DNA of 64,000 nucleotides from Bacteroidales bacterium (GCA_017549505.1 JAFYUS010000043.1:1-64000); one strand, 5' to 3'. Shown: positions 43,508 to 53,739, counted from the stretch's first letter. The notes: a model not told the origin generated them from the sequence alone. Numbers and translations are program-made.

Positions 43508-44158
43508 TTATACGAATTTTCCGTCTACCATATAGAGCGACCTGTCACACATGGCGGCAAGCTCAGGGTCATGGGTCACTATCACGATTGTCTGCTCATA
43601 CTTGTCCCTCAGCTGGAAAAAGAGACGATGGATTTCTTCCTTTGTTTTGGAATCAAGATTTCCGGAAGGCTCGTCTGCGAAAAGTACAGCCGGTCTGTTT
43701 ATAAGGGCTCTGGCGATCGCCACCCTCTGTTGCTCTCCTCCGGAAAGCTCTGAAGGCTTGTGTTCAAGGCGTTCTCCAAGTCCCAGTTCGGTAAGAAGCT
43801 CGACAGCCGCTGCTGAAGCTTCCTTTCTGGAGCGTCCTGCGATGAATGCAGGTATCATTACATTCTCCAGAGCCGTGAACTCAGGAAGAAGATGGTGGAA
43901 CTGGAAGACGAAGCCCAATCTGCGATTGCGGAACTCCGCAAGCGAGTTCCCGCCTAATCGCAGGACATCGACTCCGTCGATGGTCAGAGAACCGGCATCT
44001 GGAGTGGACAATGAGCCAAGAATCTGAAGGAGGGTGGACTTTCCTGCTCCGGATGCACCCATGATGGACACGACCTCAGCCTTACGGGCGCTGAAATCCA
44101 CTCCCTTAAGCACTTTCAATGTACCGAAAGACTTTTCTATTCCTTTTGCCTGTATCAT
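43508..44158 (-). CDS. lolD: ABC transporter ATP-binding protein, LolD/MacB type
   Basis: A 216-residue ATPase. Walker A is GASGAGKST, Walker B is [10 protein letters not shown], the ABC signature is LSGGEQQR, and VTHDPELA is the H-loop. [15 protein letters not shown] is typical of LolD, which releases lipoproteins from the inner membrane; no LolC/E permease gene is adjacent, so the partner is elsewhere. It has its own promoter. The 95 bp downstream to trmN6 shows no clear promoter or terminator. Confidence 0.9.
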   Translation of the reverse strand: MIQAKGIEKSFGTLKVLKGVDFSARKAEVVSIMGASGAGKSTLLQILGSLSTPDAGSLTIDGVDVLRLGGNSLAEFRNRRLGFVFQFHHLLPEFTALENVMIPAFIAGRSRKEASAAAVELLTELGLGERLEHKPSELSGGEQQRVAIARALINRPAVLFADEPSGNLDSKTKEEIHRLFFQLRDKYEQTIVIVTHDPELAAMCDRSLYMVDGKFV

Positions 44159-44177
44159 GTTCCGCTATCTTTTCAGC

Positions 44178-44185
44178 AAAGATAA
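44178..44185 (-). promoter_or_regulatory. -7 promoter box for lolD
   Basis: The minus strand reads TATCTTTG, 20 bp before the lolD ATG and 9 bp after the stop of the ChaN-like gene. Confidence 0.55.
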
Positions 44186-44194
44186 TAAACCCTG

Positions 44195-45058
44195 TCAAAA
44201 TGTCATCGTCATTTCTTCAGGTACACACACTATAAAATCTGCTCTGTATTGATTTTCCTTATCAAGACGGCTGATTTCTTCTTGACGGACACAGCAGACA
44301 GTAGCAATGTGTTTTCCCGGGAGATAGATATTCAGATATGGAATGATTCCCCCGTTGTTATCAGAATGGAAATTTCCGTTTATATGGATAAACCTTCTCT
44401 CGAAGTTCTTCGCAATGAACCATGCCATGGTTGCATCTTTAAGAGCCTGAGCCTGTGCATAATGACTCTGTGAATCGTGACCGGACATCATATTCATGAA
44501 AGCAAACATTCCGTTATCCTGCATGGATTCGTCATACTCGATAGGAAGAGGAGCCATAAGCGCCTTTGCATCATCCGACAATCCGTTCAGAGCCTCAAGC
44601 CCGTTATCTTTCACATATGATGCATATCTGCGCGGCACGTTGGTCGCGATGAAACGGAGTCCCTTTTCTCTGGCAAGATAAAGAACAGGTGCATAATCGG
44701 TATAATGATTATCCCAAAGCTTAGCCTCGGATTCAAAGCGGTCGGAAGATATCAGTCCTGTGACATATTCATCCACAAGAAGCTGATTATCGGTCTCAAG
44801 CATTTCTGCTCCTATGACAAGTCCCTTGGAGTGCCTGTCGGCAATGTCGGAAATTATCTCATACTCGATCCAATGGGCTATAGGGCAGTTGTGTGTCTCA
44901 CCTATGAACACAACATCTGCCTTTGAAACAGCCTTAAGCATTGTTCCGTAATCAACATTCTCACCTTCTGCCGTAAAAATCCTGTAAGCTGGTTTCTCCT
45001 GGGCATTGGTTATCGGAGCCACAAGGCATATAAGGATTGTCAATAAGGTATTTCTCAT
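44195..45058 (-). CDS. ChaN-like haem-binding protein
   Basis: A 287-residue exported protein (signal peptide MRNTLLTILICLVAPITNAQ; no lipobox Cys). It fits the Cofac_haem_bdg/ChaN family (PF04187): VVFIGETHNCPIAHWIEYEI (about residues 49-68), VIGAEMLETDNQ and HINGNFHSDNNGGIIPYL. ChaN of Campylobacter binds haem. It overlaps the M16 peptidase gene by 4 bp and is the last gene of the SusCD operon, which points to haem or iron use. Confidence 0.85.
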   Translation of the reverse strand: MRNTLLTILICLVAPITNAQEKPAYRIFTAEGENVDYGTMLKAVSKADVVFIGETHNCPIAHWIEYEIISDIADRHSKGLVIGAEMLETDNQLLVDEYVTGLISSDRFESEAKLWDNHYTDYAPVLYLAREKGLRFIATNVPRRYASYVKDNGLEALNGLSDDAKALMAPLPIEYDESMQDNGMFAFMNMMSGHDSQSHYAQAQALKDATMAWFIAKNFERRFIHINGNFHSDNNGGIIPYLNIYLPGKHIATVCCVRQEEISRLDKENQYRADFIVCVPEEMTMTF

Positions 45059-47880
45059 AATTCGAAGTCTCCAAGTGAAAGCAGAAGATGATCGTCTACA
45101 TTGACAAGAGACCTGAATGCATCACGAATCTCTGCGGGGGTGATTGAACCTAATATTTCCTCATAATCCTCAAGGTCAGCAAGAGATTCTCCATTCTTGA
45201 GCTGGCCGACCAGATATGTCTTCCAATCTGATGTCGCATCATTCTGCAGATAGTTTCTCTTGTTCACGATGAATATCTGCTTTAACCTCTCAAGTTCCTT
45301 TACTGATACTTTCTTTTCCTGAAGTTCCCTTATGATATCGTCAAGATAAGCATGGACGAGAGATGTATTTCGACGGTCGACAGATGCATTGATGTCAAAA
45401 TAGAAGATATTGTCGGGAACAGCATTGTAGAAAAGGGATATGTATGGAGAATATACAAGAGAGTTCTCCTCCCTTAAGACAGAAAGAAGACGACCTCGGA
45501 TTATATTCTGCATCAACTTAAGTATCAAACCATTACGAAGAGACGGCTCATATTTTCCGTATAGTACGTAATCGAATGAAGCCTGTGTCTCGTTGGTGTT
45601 TGGCCATGTATGCACGATTCTTCCTTCCGGAAGGGTAAAGTATGAAACGCCATACCTTCCCGGCTCAGTTGAAACCATCTGGCCGAAGACGGGAACTGCA
45701 GTACGGATCATATCTTCCACATCAAAGGCTCCGCATATGACACAAGTCATACCGTCAGGATTACTGTAAAGTCTCTTATAAAAGTCCCCTATGCGGTCAA
45801 GGTCAAGGGCCTCCAGATCGGACCTGGCAGCTGAGAGCCGCCTTCCGTAGACCATGTTTCCCATCAGAGAATCCAGCTTTGCATTCAGCTGACGCTGATA
45901 GTCAGTCCTCATAAGACGCGATATATATGACTCTTCTCCGAAGTCCTCAAGTTCATCGTTCCTAAGTTCATCAAAATCCTCATGATTGAGTCCGGGACGG
46001 AGCATTTTCTCAGCGACAAGATTGATCATGACGCCAGCCTTGTCTGAAGGAGCAGATGCAATCATTCCATGCCACCAGGATTCAAGAGCCACTATAAGAC
46101 CTATTCCATTCTGCGAAAGAATGGAATAATAGTCCTCGTCATCCAATTTCTCTATTCCTCCCAGTTCGATATAACCTGCTGTTCCTTCATATCGTGGATA
46201 ATCATCCTCCGGTGCCTTCGAAAGGCCGCCCGGAGCGAACAGCTGCATCTGTACCTTGCCTTCCTCGTCGTTGGTAGGCCTCATGACAAGCTTGAATCCG
46301 TTGGTCAGTACCAGCTCTGTGATTTCAGTATGTTCATGGTATATCCTCGAGGCAATCATAGACTGATCGAAAGGTTTGTTTTCGCTGAGCCATGACGGTA
46401 CAGGAACATAGGGTTCCTGTGGTTCCTCTTCCTCCGGAACGAATTCATATGGTCCAAGATCCATCGACTTTCCGAGATTCCAAAGAGAGTCAAGTTCTGC
46501 AGGAGTAAATCCTTCACATGAAACAGGGTTCAGACGGCATGCGGCAAGACGGCAGTTATCCGCCGCAAACATCCAACGTACCAATATCTTCTGCAGGTCT
46601 TCCGACAAAGTGGATGCCAGTTCTTCCTTTGCCCACTCGAACTGTTTCGGATCGGTAATATCCTTATCACCGAACATCACATCACTTGCAATGGACTCAC
46701 ATATATATGACGAATTCGAACTGTCGTGAGGAATCCTGAAGCGCTTGAGTTCTTTTTTACGCACGATATCCATCTCTTCAGACGTGAATCCTCTACGACA
46801 GACTCTGCTGATTTCTGCGACAGCTCTCACAAGTTTTTCTGAGATCTCCTGCTTTGTCTTTCCATCCAGAGAAATCGTAAAATGGTCCTTGTCTGCAAGA
46901 TACCAGGTATTTGAAAGAGAAGCTTCATTTCCCGTTCTGTAGAATCTGTCAGAAAGCGCGGAAATAAGCATGTCCTTACGTTCGGAATCAATTGCATCAC
47001 CCACAGTACGCCTCGACGTGCATTCGTGAGGGACCATTATTTCAAGTGTACTGGTCCTCATCAGAGTATCCCTGACCTCGGCATAATTGACTCCAGGATC
47101 GTATGTATGAGGATATTCACGGTAGTCCGGTGATGAGGTCGCCGGAAGAGACCTGAAGATCTTCTCGATCCTTGTCTGCATGTATTCTTTATCAAAGTCA
47201 CCGACAAGGGCCAGGGTTGCCTGGGAGAGTGTATACCACTTTGAATGAAACTCACGGAGAATCTCCGGAGTCATTTTCCGTATATCCTCTTCTGTTCCAA
47301 GAGGTATTCCTTTGCTGTAAAGTCCACTGCCTATCTTAAGGTTGTAGAACTCGTCTCCGACATCATATCCACGGAGTTCCTCTATGATGATGCCTTTCTC
47401 ACCCTCCACCTTCTCTTCGTCCAAAGGAATGTCCACAAGCCAGTCCTTCAGGATGAGGAGGGCATTGTCAATATCCTTGAAATTGTCAGAAGGGATGGCC
47501 AGCTGATATACGGTTCGGTCATATCCGGTATATGCGTTGATGCTGATACCGTACTGGACACCTCTGGATTCCAGCCAGTCCACAAGCTTGTGGCCTGGGA
47601 AATGTCTCGTACCTCCGAAAGCCATGTGCTCCAGAAAATGGGCGGCTCCCCTATTTTCTTCAGTCTCGAGCACAGAACCGGCACGGAATATCAGACGCAT
47701 CTCTATCATCCTGTCCGGAGAATCGTTCTCTACCAGTATATATCTGAGGCCATTATCGAGTTTTTCATCGATAATACCAAGTGGATTCATTATACGGTCA
47801 TTCCAGGACACAGACTGTGCCCTGGAAGCGACCGCAGCAAGAAGCATTACCGCCAAAAGAGGCAGCGTTCTTTTCAGCAT
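45055..47880 (-). CDS. M16 (insulinase-type) zinc metallopeptidase, periplasmic
   Basis: A 941-residue enzyme with signal peptide (MLKRTLPLLAVMLLAAVASRAQ). The N-terminal M16 domain holds the inverted zinc motif HFLEH at residues 81-85 (RGAAHFLEHMAFGGT), with the second ligand Glu in GIIIEELRG. Three further M16-fold domains follow and lack the motif, as in PqqL-type single-chain peptidases. It degrades polypeptides inside a closed chamber. Placed after SusC, SusD and a lipoprotein, it probably processes what they import. Confidence 0.94.
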   Translation of the reverse strand: MLKRTLPLLAVMLLAAVASRAQSVSWNDRIMNPLGIIDEKLDNGLRYILVENDSPDRMIEMRLIFRAGSVLETEENRGAAHFLEHMAFGGTRHFPGHKLVDWLESRGVQYGISINAYTGYDRTVYQLAIPSDNFKDIDNALLILKDWLVDIPLDEEKVEGEKGIIIEELRGYDVGDEFYNLKIGSGLYSKGIPLGTEEDIRKMTPEILREFHSKWYTLSQATLALVGDFDKEYMQTRIEKIFRSLPATSSPDYREYPHTYDPGVNYAEVRDTLMRTSTLEIMVPHECTSRRTVGDAIDSERKDMLISALSDRFYRTGNEASLSNTWYLADKDHFTISLDGKTKQEISEKLVRAVAEISRVCRRGFTSEEMDIVRKKELKRFRIPHDSSNSSYICESIASDVMFGDKDITDPKQFEWAKEELASTLSEDLQKILVRWMFAADNCRLAACRLNPVSCEGFTPAELDSLWNLGKSMDLGPYEFVPEEEEPQEPYVPVPSWLSENKPFDQSMIASRIYHEHTEITELVLTNGFKLVMRPTNDEEGKVQMQLFAPGGLSKAPEDDYPRYEGTAGYIELGGIEKLDDEDYYSILSQNGIGLIVALESWWHGMIASAPSDKAGVMINLVAEKMLRPGLNHEDFDELRNDELEDFGEESYISRLMRTDYQRQLNAKLDSLMGNMVYGRRLSAARSDLEALDLDRIGDFYKRLYSNPDGMTCVICGAFDVEDMIRTAVPVFGQMVSTEPGRYGVSYFTLPEGRIVHTWPNTNETQASFDYVLYGKYEPSLRNGLILKLMQNIIRGRLLSVLREENSLVYSPYISLFYNAVPDNIFYFDINASVDRRNTSLVHAYLDDIIRELQEKKVSVKELERLKQIFIVNKRNYLQNDATSDWKTYLVGQLKNGESLADLEDYEEILGSITPAEIRDAFRSLVNVDDHLLLSLGDFEL

Positions 47881-47902
47881 ATCAGAAATTGTTTATAGTC
47901 AA

Positions 47903-49099
47903 TTAGTTGTTGGGAGTATATGTTGCTACTATACGGGTATAGTCGTAGTCGAGGGAGCATGCATATACGCAGAATGTAAATGTAAGGGCTGTCTCCGAAA
48001 CTGAAGCTGAGGCCTCGATCCAGTTGCCTTCCATCTCAAACCAGTCCTCTGTGATGTCGTCACAGTTAAGGTGATAATATGGGTTTGCTGTCGCGTCATA
48101 CATCCATTCAGGGTCTGCAGAAGGATCGAGCTCACCTGATTCGATTGCTGCAAGCTCTCTGTCATATGCAGTAAAGCTGTAGTCAAAAGGTACGATTGTA
48201 ATCTCATCCTCATACTGGCTCAATCCCTGGCCGAGGAACTCGATAGCACCTTCTGCACCGAATGTAATGCCGTCGAGAGACATCGAGAAAACTTCCTCTG
48301 AGGTCTTGTTCCAGTTTATGGCTGTCATCAAGGCATCATAGCAAGGCATTGTATACTCACCATACCAGTAGTCATCGTTATCTACAGTCACAGAACGAAG
48401 TATCTGATACATGTAATCCTCGATACCCATTGCGTTTGTAGCCATCTTGAGAACAGGAGCCTCGGCTGTAGCTGACTCAGAAAGTTCTATAAGTGTCTTT
48501 CCGTTCACGGTCCTTGGCTCGAGAGGCTCGCCTGAATCAGGGTCTGTACCTGTTATGACTGTGCTCACATTAACGAGACCGATATATTTTGTGAGGTCGA
48601 TGCCTGTAGCTTCCTTGTATGCGTTCAGAAGCGCAGTCTTCTCGTCTGTAGGATCCTGTTCCTCAACTACAACAGGAGTCACCACGAATGCAAGAGCCTC
48701 CTTAAGCTCTACATTCTCAGGAAGGTCTGCATCAGCGGCAAGAGCTACAGTGAAGTTTGCAGAAGCCTCAAGAACACCAGCGTTGTTTGAAACGATATTG
48801 AATGTGCCTGTCTTCTCACCTGCCTTGATTGTCACAGGATTACCCTCGATTGAAACCACACCCTCAGTACCGTTGATGGCGAATGAAAGCACCAGATCTT
48901 CCTGGAGGGCAGCGGTAAGCATCACATCTACAACGATCGGATCTGCATCAGTCTCATAAAGGGTAGTCTTGCCTTCCTGTGTAGAAAGGTAGATGTAGTT
49001 GATACCTTCGTAACCACCGTTGCCGGTGTTGTCATCTTCGCAGGCTGTGAAACCTGCCATGGCTGCAAGCATGCAGCCTAACATCAGAATTTTTTTCAT
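47903..49099 (-). CDS. SusCD-associated surface lipoprotein
   Basis: A 398-residue lipoprotein: signal peptide MKKILMLGCMLAAMAGFTAC with lipobox Cys, then EDDNTGNGGYEGINYIYLS. An N-terminal Calx-beta or Ig-like domain (about residues 35-150) is followed by a mixed domain with many acidic residues. It may belong to the DUF4929 group seen beside SusD genes, but I am not sure. The position after susD is that of SusE-like surface ligand-binding proteins. Confidence 0.78.
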   Translation of the reverse strand: MKKILMLGCMLAAMAGFTACEDDNTGNGGYEGINYIYLSTQEGKTTLYETDADPIVVDVMLTAALQEDLVLSFAINGTEGVVSIEGNPVTIKAGEKTGTFNIVSNNAGVLEASANFTVALAADADLPENVELKEALAFVVTPVVVEEQDPTDEKTALLNAYKEATGIDLTKYIGLVNVSTVITGTDPDSGEPLEPRTVNGKTLIELSESATAEAPVLKMATNAMGIEDYMYQILRSVTVDNDDYWYGEYTMPCYDALMTAINWNKTSEEVFSMSLDGITFGAEGAIEFLGQGLSQYEDEITIVPFDYSFTAYDRELAAIESGELDPSADPEWMYDATANPYYHLNCDDITEDWFEMEGNWIEASASVSETALTFTFCVYACSLDYDYTRIVATYTPNN

Positions 49100-49124
49100 A
49101 ATAGTCTGTTTATTTGTTTTGGGA

Positions 49125-50468
49125 TTATTCTGTCTTTATGAACGGCCATTCCGGATTCTGGTCCATAAGGTCATTATACTTATATTCTGATTCAGGGATC
49201 GGGAAAAGCCATCTGTAATCATCTTCCGCTATCGTAGAGGATACCCCAGACCCCAGATTCCTGTATCTCTTCAGAGGTTTTCCGATTCTCTTGAGATCAA
49301 AATACCTCACACCCTCTCCGACGAATTCCTTATGCTTCTCTTTTAATATAGCCTCGATCAGAGCATCTCCTTCAAGCGATTCGTCCAAAAGCTCCGCTCC
49401 ATATGCACCAAGAAGCCTGTTTACCATCTGCAAAGCCAGCTGAGGCTTTTCACCACGGGCATATGCCTCCGCCGCAGAGAAACATACTCCACTGTAACGC
49501 ATGGTATTGATATATCTGACCGTCGTATTCTCATAGTACATCCTGTTGTATTTTCCTAAAGCCCTGACCTGTCCGGAGGTCATTTCAAAAGGATATTCGC
49601 ACCATGATCTCCTTAGATCAGCATCATCATAGACCACATGATCATTCAGAATGAAATAATCTCCGTTCTCCTTGTCATAACAAAGGTCAGTGTAGAATGA
49701 GTCAAAGATATAAGGGGCGAATATTCTGTCGTCACTTTCATTTCCAGACCACAGATTTTCGAATGAAGACCTGGTCCATCTGCTTTCTGCTCCTTCAAGA
49801 AGTTCAAGAGCAGTCCCGACAGCAGCATCATAATCTCCGCGATAGAGTTCAAACTCCACTCTCAAGGCCTTCACTGCAGCACTTGACATATAAAAGACCT
49901 CTGAATCATTATCCTTCACTTTCTCGGCTTCATCCAGGAGAGCATCAATTTCCTCAAGACACTCCTCCACAGACGACCTTGGAAGAGTTTCAAACTCCAG
50001 ACGGTCCTTGAGTACTATAGGTCCGTACAGTCTTACCAGGTCAAAATAGCACATAGCCTTCAAGGCATATGCCTCACTTCTGATCCTATCCATCTCGACC
50101 TGATCTTCTTCACTCACAGGTTCAAGAAGGTCCAGACGCGGCAACAGGGCATTGATGACAGCCACAGTCATATAATACCCGTTCCACACATTCGATGAGA
50201 AATCATTGATTGCCTTTTCCTGCCAATTGTAAAGATTGAGCATCTCCGCATATTTCTGCGACAGATTTGTAGGAAAGAAGTCATCAGACAGAATCGAGAA
50301 TTCCATCTGGAATCTCGGAAGGGAATTATATGCAGACGCCAGAAGTTCCCTTGCAGTCTCCGTATCTGTGATTGCATAAGGATCAGAAAACTGGTCTTCC
50401 AGACGAATGTCAAGATTACATCCGACAGAAACCAGGACCGCACATACATATATATATAATTTCTTCAT
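49125..50468 (-). CDS. susD: RagB/SusD family outer-membrane lipoprotein
   Basis: A 447-residue surface lipoprotein with signal peptide and lipobox (KLYIYVCAVLVSVGC), the TPR-like helical body with RSEAYALKAMCYFDLVRLYG, and the C-terminal block REEKHKEFVGEGVRYFDLKR-like (coded as ILKEKHKEFVGEGVRYFDLK). SusD forms a hinged lid on its SusC. It starts right after susC, a normal pair. Short for the family, but complete. Confidence 0.95.
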   Translation of the reverse strand: MKKLYIYVCAVLVSVGCNLDIRLEDQFSDPYAITDTETARELLASAYNSLPRFQMEFSILSDDFFPTNLSQKYAEMLNLYNWQEKAINDFSSNVWNGYYMTVAVINALLPRLDLLEPVSEEDQVEMDRIRSEAYALKAMCYFDLVRLYGPIVLKDRLEFETLPRSSVEECLEEIDALLDEAEKVKDNDSEVFYMSSAAVKALRVEFELYRGDYDAAVGTALELLEGAESRWTRSSFENLWSGNESDDRIFAPYIFDSFYTDLCYDKENGDYFILNDHVVYDDADLRRSWCEYPFEMTSGQVRALGKYNRMYYENTTVRYINTMRYSGVCFSAAEAYARGEKPQLALQMVNRLLGAYGAELLDESLEGDALIEAILKEKHKEFVGEGVRYFDLKRIGKPLKRYRNLGSGVSSTIAEDDYRWLFPIPESEYKYNDLMDQNPEWPFIKTE

Positions 50469-50469
50469 T

Positions 50470-53400
50470 CTAGAACGACATGCTTAAACTCATTGTAACT
50501 ACCGGCTGCTGAACTCCGATAAAGGATCCGGACTCAGGATCTGACTCCTTGTACCTTGTAAAGGTGTATATATTCGACGCCTGAAGGGCAACGTTTCCAT
50601 ACTTGATGATTCCTCCCAATCTCCTGATGAACTTCTGCGGGAAACGATACCTTAAAGACAGCATCTGCAGTCTCAGATAATCACTGCTTCCGATAGACTT
50701 GCTGTTAGGCCACCTTGTAAGATTCTCAATCGCTGAAGAAGAATAGAACGGAGTATGATATATCTTGTTCTCGTCACCTTTCTGGAACCACATATTCCCG
50801 ACCTGTCCCATTGCAGCATTCCTATGGGCATCATCATAATCTCTGACATAGGAATATGCATAGGCCTTGATTCCGCCAAGAACATAATAGAAGTCAGCAT
50901 CAAATTCGAGTTGTCTGTATGTGAAGCTCAGATTGATGGTACCGTTGTAGGGTGGCGATCCATGGCCGAGAGGGACCATATCCTCCCTCTTGAGCTTCTC
51001 AGTTGCCTGAATCTCTCTTCCATAGGCGCCCTTGAACACTGGAAGACCGGTCATAGGGTTAAGTCCAAGCGACACAGGACCGTAGATCATGTCATATGCC
51101 TGGCCGACCTCATAATCAGGAATGACTGAATCCTCACTCACATAAAGCCTGTCACCATCATAAAGGTCTACTACGACATTGCGGTTGTATGCCAATGATG
51201 CCCTGACATTCAGTCTGACTTCATCCATATCTATGATCTTTCCGTTCGCTGAAATCTCCACGCCGGAATTACTCAGGACACCGATATTCCTCTTCAGCGT
51301 GCTGAATCCGTTGGAAGCAGGAATCGGCACATCGAGGAGCGCGTCTTCCGTGCGTCTGTCATACCAGCCGAGATCAAGATCAAGCCTGTTCCAGAATCCC
51401 ATAGACACGCCCACTTCCGTTGAAACGGTCTGTTCAGGCTTCAGCTTGTCATTGTAAAGGGACATAAGTTCAAGAAGTCTCTGGTCGCCATAACTATCTT
51501 CCAGATATGCGAAAGTGGCGACCGTAAGTGCCGGAGATACTCCGGCAAGACTGGCCGTACGGCCATATGAACCCTTGAAACGCAGGGATGATATCGGATC
51601 GAAATCCGTCAGGAATCCATATTCCTTTATATTCCAACCCGCACCCACAGCCCATGCAGCATTCCATCTTTTGCTTTTGGGAAGAATCGACGAGGCGTCG
51701 GCCTTGTATGTGCCGAACACATCATATATTCCGTCAAAGCAGTAGCCACCGAGGAAACCGATTCCAAGTTGGGCTGTCTGCTCATTGAAATTGGATGTCC
51801 TGACCTTTCGGTTACCTTCGATGGACTGGTTGATTGCTGAAGGAGTCTTCAACTTTCCGACGCCATAGCCTGTGATACCCATATTATCCATATCGTCCCA
51901 ATAATAGTCGGTATTTGCTCCCAGGGTAACATCGTGTTTTCCGAATGTCCTGTTCCATGTGACACGGACGTTTGTAGTCACATTGGTGCTGACATTCTTG
52001 GATTTGGAGAGTTTGCCAAGCTCATTGGAAGGCGCTCCGCTATGTTGTTCTTCGTATGCGGTGGATGGTGTGAACTCCAAAGACTCCGAAAGTACCAGAT
52101 CAAGACCTGCCACAGCAGCCACTGTAAGTCCTTTCAGAGGTTCCCAGTTCACACTACCCGTCGTTCCGAAACGCTTATCTTCTGAAGTACGCTCAAACTG
52201 ATATACAAGATCGTCATACCTTCTGCCGGGATACGACCAGAGTTCGCCGCTTGTCTTGCTCTCGTAAGGGTTCAGCTCATATATAAGAGATGTAGGGGAA
52301 TAAGTCGAACCGTTGGGACTGTTGGACTTGGAATAACCTCCGCTGACACTCAACGAAACATATCCCTTCTTCCCCATCGCCTGGTCAAGACTCAGACGTC
52401 CGGAAAAACGTCTGACGTCATTTCCTGGAATCTGTCCGCCCTGATAATTGTAATTAGCTGAGGCATAATAAGATGTCTGATCATTTCCACCTCGTACACT
52501 GAGATTGTGACGCTGATAGAAATCGTTTCTGAGAAGTTCATTGAACCAGTCGGTATTGACCTTCCTGAGTTCGTCAAGAACAGACTTACCGTATGCAATC
52601 ATATCGTTCAGATTCGGATCGGAACCATAATACCTCCTATAATAATCCTCACTGTAACGGTAGCCCGGAGCTTCAGGGTTCTTAAGTCTGCGCTCAAGTT
52701 CAAGCTTTTCGTCAGTCTCCATCATAGGTACTCCCCTACGGCCACGGAAAGTCACACCACCGTTGAAATCGTAAGTGACCATGGTGTTTCCGTTAGTTCC
52801 TCGTACTGATGTAATCTCCAGCACACCGTTTGCTGCCTTGGTTCCATAAAGGGCACAAGCGACAGCATCCTTAAGGACTTTGATATCTGCAATGTCAAGC
52901 GGGTTAAGAGTCATGAATGCATCAGAAGAAATCACCTGACCATCAAGCACATACAGAGGCTCATTCGCAGTATCGCCCTTTCTGAAGGAAGTATTTCCAC
53001 GAATTCTGATCTCCGGTTTGGTTCCAAGGTCTCCCCTATTGGTCACGATAAGTCCGGGAGCTGAGCCTTGCAGGGACAATGATAGATCCACTACAGGCTT
53101 ATCCTGGAGACGATTCATGTCCACCATATTGATGACTCCCGCCTTCGCTCTGATATCAAGGTCGTTGATGTTCTGCTTTCCCATCACCACCGCACTTTCC
53201 ATCATATTAAGATCATCTTCCATTATGATCACTACCTCCTTCTGTCCGTCATAATTCAGGACATACTGCTTCATACCTATGAATGAAGCCTCGATCACTA
53301 TCTTTCGCTCATCGGGAAGTTTCAAAGAAAAATATCCTTCGGAATCCGTAGATGTTCCGTTGTATGCATCTCCACGTACAAAGACACTGGCACCGGCAAG

Positions 53401-53526
53401 AGGCTCATCATGACTATCCAAGACGCGTCCTGCCAAAATTCTCCAGTTGCTCTGTGAATAAAGACTGCCCGTAGCCATCATCAGAACTGCGATGACCACG
53501 AATATGTACACTACTAACTTTTTCAT
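50470..53526 (-). CDS. susC: SusC/RagA family TonB-dependent transporter
   Basis: A 1018-residue outer-membrane transporter. A signal peptide (MKKLVVYIFVVIAVLMMATG) is followed by a carboxypeptidase-regulatory-like domain (ILAGRVLDSHDEPLAGASVF, about residues 30-110), a plug domain with the SusC box PEIRIRGNTSFRKG and LKDAVACALYGTKAANGVLE, and a 22-strand barrel ending TMSLSMSF. It brings bulky oligomers across the outer membrane with SusD. A TTG at 53532 is in frame, but the promoter box puts the transcript start there, so I use the ATG at 53526. Confidence 0.96.
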   Translation of the reverse strand: MKKLVVYIFVVIAVLMMATGSLYSQSNWRILAGRVLDSHDEPLAGASVFVRGDAYNGTSTDSEGYFSLKLPDERKIVIEASFIGMKQYVLNYDGQKEVVIIMEDDLNMMESAVVMGKQNINDLDIRAKAGVINMVDMNRLQDKPVVDLSLSLQGSAPGLIVTNRGDLGTKPEIRIRGNTSFRKGDTANEPLYVLDGQVISSDAFMTLNPLDIADIKVLKDAVACALYGTKAANGVLEITSVRGTNGNTMVTYDFNGGVTFRGRRGVPMMETDEKLELERRLKNPEAPGYRYSEDYYRRYYGSDPNLNDMIAYGKSVLDELRKVNTDWFNELLRNDFYQRHNLSVRGGNDQTSYYASANYNYQGGQIPGNDVRRFSGRLSLDQAMGKKGYVSLSVSGGYSKSNSPNGSTYSPTSLIYELNPYESKTSGELWSYPGRRYDDLVYQFERTSEDKRFGTTGSVNWEPLKGLTVAAVAGLDLVLSESLEFTPSTAYEEQHSGAPSNELGKLSKSKNVSTNVTTNVRVTWNRTFGKHDVTLGANTDYYWDDMDNMGITGYGVGKLKTPSAINQSIEGNRKVRTSNFNEQTAQLGIGFLGGYCFDGIYDVFGTYKADASSILPKSKRWNAAWAVGAGWNIKEYGFLTDFDPISSLRFKGSYGRTASLAGVSPALTVATFAYLEDSYGDQRLLELMSLYNDKLKPEQTVSTEVGVSMGFWNRLDLDLGWYDRRTEDALLDVPIPASNGFSTLKRNIGVLSNSGVEISANGKIIDMDEVRLNVRASLAYNRNVVVDLYDGDRLYVSEDSVIPDYEVGQAYDMIYGPVSLGLNPMTGLPVFKGAYGREIQATEKLKREDMVPLGHGSPPYNGTINLSFTYRQLEFDADFYYVLGGIKAYAYSYVRDYDDAHRNAAMGQVGNMWFQKGDENKIYHTPFYSSSAIENLTRWPNSKSIGSSDYLRLQMLSLRYRFPQKFIRRLGGIIKYGNVALQASNIYTFTRYKESDPESGSFIGVQQPVVTMSLSMSF

Positions 53527-53541
53527 AGTCAAACAAGGTCA

Positions 53542-53549
53542 CAAATGTA
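53542..53549 (-). promoter_or_regulatory. -7 promoter box for the susCD-M16-ChaN operon
   Basis: The minus strand reads TACATTTG, 16 bp before the ATG at 53526. The leader is about 10 nt. No sigma or anti-sigma gene is next to this SusCD pair. Confidence 0.5.
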
Positions 53550-53569
53550 TGACTTATTTTTCATTGTAC

Positions 53570-53608
53570 AAAAAAAAGCAACCACTTGTGTATAAAGTGG
53601 TTGCTTTT
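53570..53608 (-). terminator. tRNA-Pro terminator
   Basis: Arms 53575-53587 and 53595-53607 (AAAGCAACCACTT and its complement) are followed on the minus strand by a run of eight T. It lies 9 bp after the tRNA 3' end. Confidence 0.9.
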
Positions 53609-53616
53609 GAATTTTG

Positions 53617-53690
53617 TCGGGGTACTGTGACTCGAACACAGGACCCTCTGGTCCCAAACCAGATGCGCTAGCCAACTGCGCCACACCCCG
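53617..53690 (-). tRNA. tRNA-Pro (anticodon TGG)
   Basis: A 74-base cloverleaf on the minus strand. The acceptor is CGGGGTG paired with TACCCCG plus discriminator A; the D arm is GCGC...GCGC; the anticodon loop TTTGGGA (53652-53658) gives TGG; the T loop is GTTCGAGTC-like with stem CTGTG/CACAG. CCA is not encoded. It has its own promoter and terminator. Confidence 0.97.
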
Positions 53691-53719
53691 ATTATTTGGT
53701 TCCCTTTGTTTTGGGACTG

Positions 53720-53727
53720 CAAATATA
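53720..53727 (-). promoter_or_regulatory. -7 promoter box for tRNA-Pro
   Basis: The minus strand reads TATATTTG, 30 bp before the tRNA 5' end. Confidence 0.55.
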
Positions 53728-53739
53728 GACACAAAAAAT

